Below are positions 24,461 through 32,534 of a DNA stretch of 53,474 bases, piece after piece. The stretch is taken from the NCBI GenBank assembly GCA_016210565.1, contig JACQUA010000213.1, forward strand, positions 1 to 53,474, written 5' to 3'. A program made the position numbers and the translations under genes. A model generated the notes under the pieces. That model was not told the origin of the DNA. It ran no database searches and worked only from the letters and a program-made list of their open reading frames with translations. The stretch's first letter is position 1. Each line of letters opens with the position of its first letter. Source of the DNA: Chloroflexota bacterium. Lineage in GTDB: Bacteria > Chloroflexota > Dehalococcoidia > JACQUA01.

Positions 24461-24884
24461 GCCGGTCAGACCGGAATGACTAATGACGAAATTCGAATGA
24501 CGAATCAATCCTCCATGCTTGGCCGGCCAAGCGCCATGAAGGATGAAAATGTCATTCTGAGCGAAGACGAGTCCCGATGCTATCGGGACGAGTCGTAGTC
24601 GAAGAATCTTTCGGGCCACGAGAGCAAAGACCCTTCGCCTGCCCCTTCGCTTCGCTCAGGGCTCCGGCTCAGGGTGACATTTTCGTAGCAATGTTCTAAA
24701 CCCGAATGTTCAAATGAGTGTGTTGACATCATCCAGCGGCTGGTCATTCGTCATTCGGACCTTGTCATTGTTCCATTCATTGGTCATTCGTCATTCGGAC
24801 CGTCATTCGGACTTCGTCATTTCCCGTTTGATTCGTCATTCGGGCTTCGTAATAGCCTATTTCTCGTAAGGAGATATCAAAACC
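24461..24884. repeat. Repeat gap with R1 copy between the two hemerythrin genes
   Basis: 424 bp without a gene. AATGACGAAATTCGAATG runs, a full R1 copy (24550-24679) with an inner palindrome CCCGATGCTATCGGG, then ATTCGTCATTCGGAC repeats (24745-24850). GTAAGGAGATATC is the next ribosome-binding site. Confidence 0.7.
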
Positions 24885-25409
24885 ATGATCACCGTCAAGA
24901 AACCAACCCAGATTCTTAAAGACGAGCACCAGGATGTGCTCAGAAAGCTGGGCGAACTGGAGACCATCTTCCGCCGGCTGGACAAGAAAGAAGAGGTCGC
25001 CGCTCCGCTGAAAGAGCACGCGGCCTTTTTCGAGACCGACTTCTGGGTCCATTTCTCCAAAGAGGAAGACGCCCTCTTTCCGGAACTCGAGAAGTTCATC
25101 CCGCGGGACATGGGGCCCATCGGCGTAATGCTCGTCGAGCACGAGGAACTGAGAAAGACCAATGCCGAGCTCCAGCGCCTCATCCCCGGCTACCTCGGCG
25201 GCAAGACCGACGCGGAGACGAAAAACCAGATCAAAAAACTCGGCACCCGCTTCATCTCCGTCCTCCGGGACCACATTCACAAAGAGAACGATATCCTCTT
25301 CATGATGGCGGACATGCACCTGGACGAAAAGCAACAGGAGACGGTCGGGCGGCTCTTTGACAAAATAGTGGCCGAGCACAAGAAGGCCGCCGGCGACACC
25401 TGCTGCTAA
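24885..25409 (+). CDS. Hemerythrin HHE-domain protein
   Basis: 174 aa, single domain. Ligand motifs: ILKDEHQDV, HAAFFETDFWVHFSKEED, LVEHEELRK and RDHIHKENDILF. Ends DTCC. A small di-iron protein, probably for oxygen or NO handling, possibly with the larger hemerythrin protein upstream. Confidence 0.88.
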   Translation: MITVKKPTQILKDEHQDVLRKLGELETIFRRLDKKEEVAAPLKEHAAFFETDFWVHFSKEEDALFPELEKFIPRDMGPIGVMLVEHEELRKTNAELQRLIPGYLGGKTDAETKNQIKKLGTRFISVLRDHIHKENDILFMMADMHLDEKQQETVGRLFDKIVAEHKKAAGDTCC

Positions 25410-25844
25410 AGACTCAAGGTCCCGGCCGGCCCGTTTGGGGCAGTCCATCGCCCCACAGCGACCCCTGGGGGCGCGTTCCGGGAACGCGCCCCCCACGGCT
25501 GAGAACCGGTAGAACGGGCATCTTGCCCGTTCCCTCACTTGCCCGTTCCTTCACCAGGGAACTGTCCTCAGATAAGCTGAACAACAAACGACGAGATTAA
25601 CACCAGATTTTCACGAGATCGCTTACCCGGTCTTTTTGATTGAATCTGGTGCTCATTTGGTGAAATCTTGTGGTTCCGTTTGGCGCAATCAGTGTTTCCC
25701 GCGCCGTCTCCAGAACCGGGAGGTCTTGCCAGCAATCTGCCGGCGATGTAGAATGAAACACCGAACAGTATCTGCTAGCGTCTGCCGCCCGGTCAAAACC
25801 GAGGCAGCGTAGCTGTTCCAACGTGCCAGGCTGAAAAGCAGGAT
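25410..25844. other. Gene-free gap with two perfect hairpins
   Basis: 435 bp. A 13-bp-arm palindrome GGGGGCGCGTTCC/GGAACGCGCCCCC (25467-25493) and GAACGGGCA-TCT-TGCCCGTTC (25512-25532) lie after the hemerythrin gene. Neither has a T-tract. A stretch at 25590-25690 (CACGAGATC, GAAATCTTGTGGTTCC, GGCGCAATCA) resembles 3450-3570. No coding region seen. Confidence 0.5.
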
Positions 25845-27921
25845 ATGAAGTACGATCCGAGCCGTGCCCGGCAGCTCCTGGTCGCCGGAATCGGACGGCC
25901 GGATGCCAGGTTTCGCGAAGGCCAGGAGGAAGCGGGCCGCCACGTCGTCGAAGGCCGCAGCCGCCTGTTACTGGTGCCAAAGACCGGATGGGGCAAGAGC
26001 CTGGTCTATTTCATCGCCGCCAGACTGTTGCGGGAAGCCGGCGCCGGACCGGCGTTGCTGATATCGCCACTGCTGGCGCTGATGCGCAACCAGATTGCCC
26101 AGGCCCACCGAATGGGCGTTCGTGCGCTCACCATCCACTCCCAGAATCAAGAGGATTGGGCAAACATCGAGGCCGCCGTCCGCAGCAACGAAGCAGACAT
26201 CCTGCTCATCTCCCCGGAGCGTCTGGCAAACGAGCGTTTCCGCACAGGGGTGCTCGCGTCTGTGGCGGCCCGCATCGCTCTGCTTGTGGTGGACGAAGCC
26301 CACTGCATTTCCGACTGGGGGTCACGACTTCCGTCCCCACTACCGCCTGATCGAGCGAATGGCACACACCTTGCCGGCGAACTTGAGATTGCTGGCAACC
26401 ACCGCCACCGCCAATAACCGGGTGATCGCTGACCTGGAGGCGGTGCTGGGCCCCAACCTCACGGTCTCACGGGGCGACCTGAACCGCCCTTCGCTGCGGC
26501 TCCAGACCATAGGCTTGCCCCAGCAGTCCCAGCGTCTGGCGTGGCTGGCGGCGCAGATGGCTGCGCTGCCCAGCAGCGGCATCCTATACACACTCACGGT
26601 GCGTGACGCCGAACAGGTGGCGGCCTGGCTGCGGAATCGCGGCCTGAATGTGGAAGCTTACACCGGCGAGACCGGGCCGCGCCGGGCGGAGCTCGAAGAC
26701 GCCCTGCTGCGAAACCGCGTCAAGGCGCTGGCGGCCACGACGGCGCTCGGCATGGGCTTTGACAAGCCCGACATCAGCTTCGTGATTCATTACCAAACGC
26801 CAGGGTCGGTGATCGCTTACTACCAGCAAGTCGGAAGGGCTGGCCGCGCGCTCGATGCAGCCTACGGAGTATTGCTCAGCGGAGAAGAAGACACCGACAT
26901 CACCGACTATTTCATTCAAAACGCTTTCCCCACAAGGGAGGAAGTGGAGCTTGTGCTCAACGCGCTGCTCTCGGCCCCCGGAGGTCTAAGCGTTTCCGAC
27001 CTGCTGAGCCGGGTCAATGTGAGCTGGAGCCGCGTCGAGAAGACCCTTGATCTGCTGTCCCTCGAATCGCCGGCGCCCATGGTGAAACAGGGATCGAGGT
27101 GGCGGTTAACGTCCGCGAAGTTGGGCGAGGAGTTCTGGAAGCGCGCAGAACGTCTCACCGAGCTCCGGCGTGTAGAACAGCAGCAGATGCAAGAGTACGT
27201 GCGTCTGACTTCAGGCCATATGGCGTTTCTGATCCGGGCGCTGGATGGCGAGACCGGCGGCATCCATCCATCCACCTTGCCTGCCCTGCCTGTCTCTGCC
27301 GAGCCGGGCCTGGTTCGTGAGGCAGCGGCATTCTTGCGCCGTACCAGCCTGCCCATTGAGCCGCGCAAACGCTGGCCGGACGGCGGCTTGCCCAGCTTGC
27401 GGCTGAGCGGATTTATCCAACCCGAGTGCCAGGCCCGGCAAGGGAAAGCCCTCTGCATCTGGGGCGACGCGGGATGGGGCGAACTGGTCCGCCGCGGCAA
27501 ATACCAGGACAAGCGTTTCCCCGATGAGCTCGTGGAGGCATGCAAGGCACTCGTTCGCAAATGGGATCCGAGACCCAGCCCTGCCTGGGTGACCTGTATG
27601 CCTTCGCGGCGCCGCCCGGACGCGGTGTCGGACTTCGCCCGGCGCCTGGCGGTCTCTTTGGGCCTCACCTTTTACGCCGCCCTGGAAAAGACGGATGACC
27701 GCCCGCCCCAGAAGACCATGGCCAACAGCAGCCAGCAGGCGCGCAACGTAGACGGCTCCCTGGCGGTCAGGCCGGGGAGGTTGCCCCCGGGTCCGCTGCT
27801 GCTGGTGGACGACATGGTGGATTCCCGGTGGACAATGACTATCGCGGCCTGGCTGCTACGGTCGCGCGGCAGCGGTGACGTGTTTCCCCTCGCCCTGGCC
27901 TACTCAAGCAACAAGCAATGA
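25845..27921 (+). CDS. RecQ-like helicase fused to a phosphoribosyltransferase domain, with one +1 frameshift
   Basis: The first frame (25845 to about 26320) carries a RecQ-like Q motif (RFREGQEEA), Walker A (VPKTGWGKSLVYF) and the DEAH box (VVDEAHCISDWG). The reading then moves by one base, in a run of five Gs at about 26318-26322: the second frame continues exactly as expected (HDFRPHYRLIERM) through ATTATAN, TALGMGFDKPDISFVIHY, QQVGRAGRA and a winged helix. The last ~130 residues hold a PRPP-binding loop, LLLVDDMVDSRWTM. One extra G explains the break, which may be a sequencing error or a real lesion. The stop overlaps the start of the DprA-like gene (ATGA). About 690 residues if joined. 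Confidence 0.75.
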
Positions 27922-29213
27922 ACATCTCAGCCAACACCCAGGCAGTCCTTTTGCTGACGGCGCCCCTCATCGTGGGACGGGCGGCGCATTCATCGGAACT
28001 CCTGACCCCGGGGGAATACAACCGGCTGGCGCGGGTCCTGCGCGATAACGGGACCGGCCCGGAGGACTTGCTGGGACCGGAGGCTGCTGAACTCCTCGGG
28101 AAATACCAGGGCGTGGTAGAGGGCGAACGCCTGAAGCGGCTGCTGGACCGTGGCTTCCTGTTAAGCCAGGCCGTGGAGCGGTGGCAGGCCCGGGGAATCT
28201 GGGTTGTCAGCCGGGCGGACCGCGATTACCCGGGACGGTTGAACCAGCGACTCAAAGAGGCAGCGCCGGCGGTATTGTATGGCTGTGGCCAAGCAGGCAT
28301 CCTGGAAACGGGTGGACTGGCAATTGTCGGTTCCAGAGACGCGGATTCCCCTCTATTGGAGTACGCTGAAAGCGTTGGCGGTCTTGCTGCCCGGTCTCAC
28401 CGGACGGTGGTTTCGGGAGGCGCCCGGGGCATCGACCAGGCCGCTATGCACGGAGCGCTGGTGAACGACGGGTGCGCGGTTGGCGTGCTGGCCAACGATC
28501 TCGAACGCCTGGCGCTGGGCCGCGAGCTCCGCGACTACCTGATGGACGATAGGCTGGCGCTGGTCTCCCCCTATGACCCGGCGGCGGGGTTCGACGTCGG
28601 CCACGCCATGCAGAGGAACAAGCTCATATATGCTCTGGCGGATGCGGCCCTGGTCGTCAGTTCGGACTATGAAAAGGGCGGCACCTGGGCGGGCGCGATT
28701 GAACAACTGGAAAAGCTGCACCTCGTTCCGGTGTATGTCCACAACAGTGGAGATAGTCAGAAAGGCCTGAAAGCGCTCCTGAGGAGGGGCGCCCTGCCCT
28801 GGCCCGAGCCTTCAACCCCCGAAGCCTTCGCGAACATATTCGGACAACCAGTTCAGGCGGAGGCAGCCTCCGGGCAGACGCAGCTTCCCCTCCTCGTCAG
28901 CGAGCGGCCTGCCGGGACCTACCGGTCCGCGTCCCATCTTGCCTCCCCCGGGCCCACACCAGCCACGGGACCGGCCGCCCCGGCCGTCACGCCTGCCGAC
29001 CGGGTGTTCGCCGGGGTCAAAGAGATCATCCTGGCCATCAGGCCGCCCATCACCGTCGATGACGTGGTGGCAACCGTCAAGGTGACAAAGGGTCAGGCAA
29101 CGCTCTGGCTGCAACGGCTGGTGGAAGAAGGGGTGCTGACGAAGAAACCAAGGCCGGTTCGCTATATCCCGTCCCCGGAACAACAGGAACGCCTGTTTCG
29201 GGCCCCGGATTGA
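27918..29213 (+). CDS. DprA/Smf-like Rossmann protein with C-terminal winged helix
   Basis: 431 aa. The core resembles DprA: GGLAIVGSRDAD, TVVSGGARGIDQAAMHGAL, VGVLANDLERLAL, QRNKLIYALADAALVVSSDY and KGGTWAGAIEQL. A Pro-rich linker and a winged helix (TVDDVVATVKVTKGQATLWL) follow. Chromosomal DprA loads RecA on incoming single strands. Here the tight coupling to a RecQ-PRTase suggests a separate two-gene DNA-processing module, perhaps for defence, rather than the housekeeping copy. Confidence 0.8.
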   Translation: MNISANTQAVLLLTAPLIVGRAAHSSELLTPGEYNRLARVLRDNGTGPEDLLGPEAAELLGKYQGVVEGERLKRLLDRGFLLSQAVERWQARGIWVVSRADRDYPGRLNQRLKEAAPAVLYGCGQAGILETGGLAIVGSRDADSPLLEYAESVGGLAARSHRTVVSGGARGIDQAAMHGALVNDGCAVGVLANDLERLALGRELRDYLMDDRLALVSPYDPAAGFDVGHAMQRNKLIYALADAALVVSSDYEKGGTWAGAIEQLEKLHLVPVYVHNSGDSQKGLKALLRRGALPWPEPSTPEAFANIFGQPVQAEAASGQTQLPLLVSERPAGTYRSASHLASPGPTPATGPAAPAVTPADRVFAGVKEIILAIRPPITVDDVVATVKVTKGQATLWLQRLVEEGVLTKKPRPVRYIPSPEQQERLFRAPD

Positions 29214-29285
29214 TCTATCGGTCAACCATCCGCCCGCCCGCAGCACGCGAGAGCCAGTCCGGCCTCAGTTTCCAAAAGGAGAACC

Positions 29286-30071
29286 ATGACCCCATCCAAC
29301 AGAGATGCCTATGCCCGGCTGATCGTACTCCGGGGAGTGGTCTTTCAGGCCCTGTCTACTTCCCTGCCTTTTGTTTCTGAACTATCCGCGAAATGGTCGG
29401 AAAATGAACGGATGGAATTCGAAAAGCGCAGCCGGGATGAGGCCCAGGCCATCGTTCAAGATATGAAGGACCTGGGGGCATGGAAGGCCGCCAGCCCGAA
29501 GGAGCTCAAGTTCTTGGAGACCTACGGCCTGGACGTGGACCGGCAGCAGTGCCTCGACGCGTTCTGGCGAAAGGAATGCGCCGGCATACTCACGTGGGCG
29601 CTGGGTTTGCGGGAGACCTGGCCCAATGTTGACATCGAAACAGCGCCCGAAATACTAAAGACCATTCCGGGGCAGAAAATAGGACTCTTTTCTAACCTCC
29701 CCAGTTTGAGAGACAGGGCGGAGATAGGAGCAAGACGCGACCTCATGGAAGCGTGGCACTGGAGGGTCCGAACGCGGCGGCTAATTGAAGAGGGGTATCC
29801 CTTTCCAGAGAATGAAAGTATTATGAAGGAATTGGGCTTTCACTCCTTCGACGACATCGTACGGTCTTCAGCCAAAGTCCACCACCAGGACGGCGATCTT
29901 CCCGAAATTATCGATGAGGACTACGTGTTCCGGGGAAAGGCATTCCGTTCACTGACTGCTGACGAGTTCCAGCTCGCCACGTCGATTATCTCCGAAAGGC
30001 ACTTCGCTCTGAACTGGCTCTGCGGCAAGGCACCCGGAGACCGGTGGGATGAAACTCCGACGGAGACGTAG
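29286..30071 (+). CDS. DUF4272-like protein
   Basis: 261 aa, soluble. Features of the DUF4272 family: FWRKECAGILTWALGLRETWP in the middle and ERHFALNWLCGKAPGDRWDE near the end, with an Arg-rich MEAWHWRVRTRRL. Function unknown. AAAAGGAG precedes the ATG. It follows the DprA-like gene by 72 bp on the same strand, but I see no reason to link the roles. Confidence 0.7.
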   Translation: MTPSNRDAYARLIVLRGVVFQALSTSLPFVSELSAKWSENERMEFEKRSRDEAQAIVQDMKDLGAWKAASPKELKFLETYGLDVDRQQCLDAFWRKECAGILTWALGLRETWPNVDIETAPEILKTIPGQKIGLFSNLPSLRDRAEIGARRDLMEAWHWRVRTRRLIEEGYPFPENESIMKELGFHSFDDIVRSSAKVHHQDGDLPEIIDEDYVFRGKAFRSLTADEFQLATSIISERHFALNWLCGKAPGDRWDETPTET

Positions 30072-30120
30072 CCGCGCCCGGCCGAGGCTAGCGGTTAAGA
30101 GATGGTTACATTGGCCATAA

Positions 30121-30149
30121 TTGCGGTACATAATATGGCGACGTATAAT
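30121..30149 (+). promoter_or_regulatory. Promoter of the vapBC operon
   Basis: TTGCGG (30121-30126), 17-bp spacer, TATAAT (30144-30149). An imperfect dyad GCCATAATT...AATATGGC (30114-30139) overlaps it, as expected for autoregulation by a VapBC complex. Confidence 0.6.
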
Positions 30150-30182
30150 GGTGCTGTATCAAGCCAGAAAGGAGCACGCACC

Positions 30183-30386
30183 ATGAAAACCACAGTGGTC
30201 ATTGACGAAAAGATTCTTGAAGAGGCCATGAAAGCGGCGAACGTGAAAACCAAGCGCGACGCTATCGAGGTGGCCCTGCTGGAACTGATAAGGAAGAAGA
30301 AGAGGGACGGCCTCATGGAGGCATTGGGAACCTTCAAAGTCGATCTGACCCTCGAAGAACTGGAGAAGTTAAGAAGTGAACCCTGA
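30183..30386 (+). CDS. VapB-type antitoxin (ribbon-helix-helix)
   Basis: 67 aa from ATG 30183 (AAAGGAG upstream). MKTTVVIDEKILEEAMKAAN is the ribbon-helix-helix DNA-binding part; the end (TFKVDLTLEELEKLRSE) would block the toxin. Overlaps the toxin gene by 11 bp. Confidence 0.85.
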   Translation: MKTTVVIDEKILEEAMKAANVKTKRDAIEVALLELIRKKKRDGLMEALGTFKVDLTLEELEKLRSEP

Positions 30387-30798
30387 ACTCATCCTGGCCG
30401 ACACCTCCGCCTGGCTAATGGCGCTGGGGCGCTTGGCAGTACCGGGCGTAGTACAGAGACTGAGAGAGTTGATACGGCAGAACAGACTCGCCACAACTCC
30501 GATTGTCGGGTTGGAGTTACTCGGTGGCGCCAGGTCTGAAACGGAATTCCAGCAGCTCCGGGACCAGCTCGATGGTTTGCACCTGCTGCCTATAAACGAG
30601 CCCGAATGGGCCGAGGCCGCGAGACTTGCCTTCGAACTGCGACGCAAGGGCAAGACGGTACCCCATGCCCATACCATCATTGCCGCCGTGGCGAAGCGGG
30701 CCGGCGTCACCCTGCTTCACGCCGACCATCACTTTGATCTTATTGCGGAAGTTACAGGGCTGACATGGGAGAGTCTCGCCCATCTCATCCCAAAATAG
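30376..30798 (+). CDS. VapC-type PIN ribonuclease toxin
   Basis: 140 aa from GTG 30376. First acidic motif LADTSAW, Glu in GLELLGGA, and the C-terminal HADHHFDLI. The motif that normally has Asp before IAA reads PHAHTIIAAVA, with His instead, which may alter activity. Likely cleaves tRNA or rRNA when free of its antitoxin. The only apparently intact PIN toxin of the three in the window. Confidence 0.85.
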   Translation: MNPELILADTSAWLMALGRLAVPGVVQRLRELIRQNRLATTPIVGLELLGGARSETEFQQLRDQLDGLHLLPINEPEWAEAARLAFELRRKGKTVPHAHTIIAAVAKRAGVTLLHADHHFDLIAEVTGLTWESLAHLIPK

Positions 30799-30832
30799 GA
30801 GGACAAAGGCGTCCGATCAACAGGAACGACAA

Positions 30833-31224
30833 ATGACTGATAACCTTTCTTTCTTTCTCGACAATAGCACCACGCACCTGGAGAAGGGGCTGGCGGCGCA
30901 GCGGCAGGGCAACCTCCCGGAAGCCAGGTACAACCTGCTGAAGGCGGCGGAGTTCCTTTTCAAGGCCGCCGAGAAGACGCCGCCTCCTCTGAAGGAGAAA
31001 CGTCTGGAGCGGGCACAGCCCTCATGGCCCAAGCGCAGGCCCTGGAAAAACAGACCGGGAGTCCGTCCGGCGCGTCCGCCGCGGCTGGTCCGGTGCGGGC
31101 GGGAAAAGCCGCCGAACAGACGGCTGCCGATGCCGGCGATTGGCTGGTGCGGGAGAAGCCCGACGTGAAGCTCGCCGACGTGGCCGGACTCGGCGAGGTC
31201 AAGGAGCAAATCCTTATTATTTAG
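30833..31224 (+). pseudogene. N-terminal remnant of an MIT-AAA (Vps4-like) ATPase
   Basis: Starts MTDNLSFFLDNSTTHLEKGL and AAQRQGNLPEARYNLLKAAE, a MIT-like helical hairpin. After LERAQ one base is inserted and the frame moves to ALMAQAQALEKQTG, continuing to REKPDVKLADVAGLGEVKEQ, the segment just before Walker A in AAA ATPases. The gene then stops (ILII-stop) with no ATPase domain left. It lies at the left edge of the kinase/vWA cluster and may once have belonged to it. Confidence 0.7.
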
Positions 31225-31712
31225 CTATCCGTTAGCTATAACCAAAATGTCAAGTTGCAAGCAGGGGGAAAATAAATTCAAAAACGAGGCTTGGAGAGGG
31301 ATTGGTAGCGCATACCGTACAATAGACAGAACTTTTTGCCTTGCTTTCGGCGTGTCGTGACTCCGCGTCGTTCAACGCCAATCCCAGAGTAACAACACCG
31401 ATCATCTCGGTGCCATCCATTGTTGGGCACTTCCAATAACAGAAATGTTGTCCTGTGCTGTAATAGTACAGAAGCTGCCTCGATCTTGTGCCTCAAGAAG
31501 ACATGCGGTAATGAATGTGAGAACAAAGGCTGACGCATGGACATGAGTTTGGAGGCCAAGCGTGAAGATTCTCCGCGGGTCCGATACATTCCAATGACCC
31601 GCTTCGAACCAAATCTGACGGCACCTTCCAGGCGAGGACAAATCCGAGGGTGCAGGCGGCATTGACAACATCTCGGTCGCTGTGGTAGAGTCCCATCATA
31701 AAATTGTAGCGG
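31225..31712. other. Gap at the left edge of the kinase cluster with an edge motif
   Basis: 488 bp with no convincing gene. GGTAGCGCATACCGTACAAT begins at 31304 and continues AGACAGAAC to 31332. The part TACAATAGACAGAAC recurs inverted at 43161-43175 with one mismatch, and GGTAGCGCATACC recurs directly at 43201-43213. Several short ORFs on the minus strand (31278-31699) do not resemble known proteins. Confidence 0.5.
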
Positions 31713-32435
31713 GTGAGCTTAATGAGGACGGAGCGCAGGGAAGAGTACTTCCTTCAGGCATTGGACGATATCGGCCAGGTAGTTCGGGAGCTCCCCCTGG
31801 CCGGGGTGGTGACGATTGGCCGGGGGTCCCCGGACTTTGCGCCAGATGTAGTGATTCCCGGCGAGTGCCAGTCAGCCAGCCGTCAACATGCCGTCATCGA
31901 GCTTGGAGGGGACCGGCCGGTCCTAACTGACAACAGCAGGTTGGGGACAATCGTTAACGGGCGCCGAATAGAGCACACCTCAGTTGAGTTGCACCACGGG
32001 GACGAGGTTGTCTTTGGCCTGGAGGCCAGTGGCTGGCGCGTCAGGTTCCGTGTTGCAGGCCACCAGGTAACGTATCCGCCAGATCCGCTGGAGATGTTAA
32101 CTGTTTCCGAGACTCCCCGGAAGGTCTACATTGGCCAATTGGCTGTCGAAGAGCACCTTGGGGGCCGTGCTTTCCACCTCCTCAAGTTTCTTGCCGAGCA
32201 CAAAGGGGGGTGGTATCCACTGTCGAATCTCGCCAGCGTGCTCTGGCCCGACCCCGACAGGTCGCCCTATTCAGCCGAGACGGCCCTGTCCCATTACAAA
32301 AAGGCGATTAACGATCTCCTCAGGCCGCATCTGCAGGGCCAGGACGCCTTACAGGCCAGGCCCTATTCGGGCTACCGAATGAAACCACGGCTCGACGACA
32401 TTCCGTCCGGCGAAGAAGGTCGAAGCCGTGACTGA
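31713..32435 (+). CDS. FHA domain - winged-helix (OmpR/SARP-type) transcription factor
   Basis: 240 aa. The FHA phosphothreonine-binding domain (about 25-110) shows TIGRGSPDFAPDVVI, SASRQHAVIEL and LGTIVNGRRI. The C-terminal domain (about 145-230) is a Trans_reg_C-like winged helix: GRAFHLLKFLAEHKGGWYPL, LASVLWPD and ARPYSGYRM. Such domains bind direct repeats about 11 bp apart, and arrays of that kind occur three times downstream (34952, 37002, 37302). A phosphorylated partner, probably the kinase encoded next or its substrate, would dock on the FHA domain. The start is GTG 31713 or ATG 31722; neither has a strong ribosome-binding site. Confidence 0.82.
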   Translation: MSLMRTERREEYFLQALDDIGQVVRELPLAGVVTIGRGSPDFAPDVVIPGECQSASRQHAVIELGGDRPVLTDNSRLGTIVNGRRIEHTSVELHHGDEVVFGLEASGWRVRFRVAGHQVTYPPDPLEMLTVSETPRKVYIGQLAVEEHLGGRAFHLLKFLAEHKGGWYPLSNLASVLWPDPDRSPYSAETALSHYKKAINDLLRPHLQGQDALQARPYSGYRMKPRLDDIPSGEEGRSRD

Positions 32436-32534
32436 ACCCTTCGTCTCCCGGCATCCAGTGAAAACTCCAGCCTCTGAGGTATTGAAGAGGCCCTTCAAAT
32501 ATCCCGCCGGGTAGCGCCTGGCGGCGGAGAAGTG

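Noticed and set aside
31278..31699. Short minus-strand protein genes in the left edge gap
   Set aside because: Several overlapping frames of similar quality, none with a ribosome-binding site or a recognised motif.
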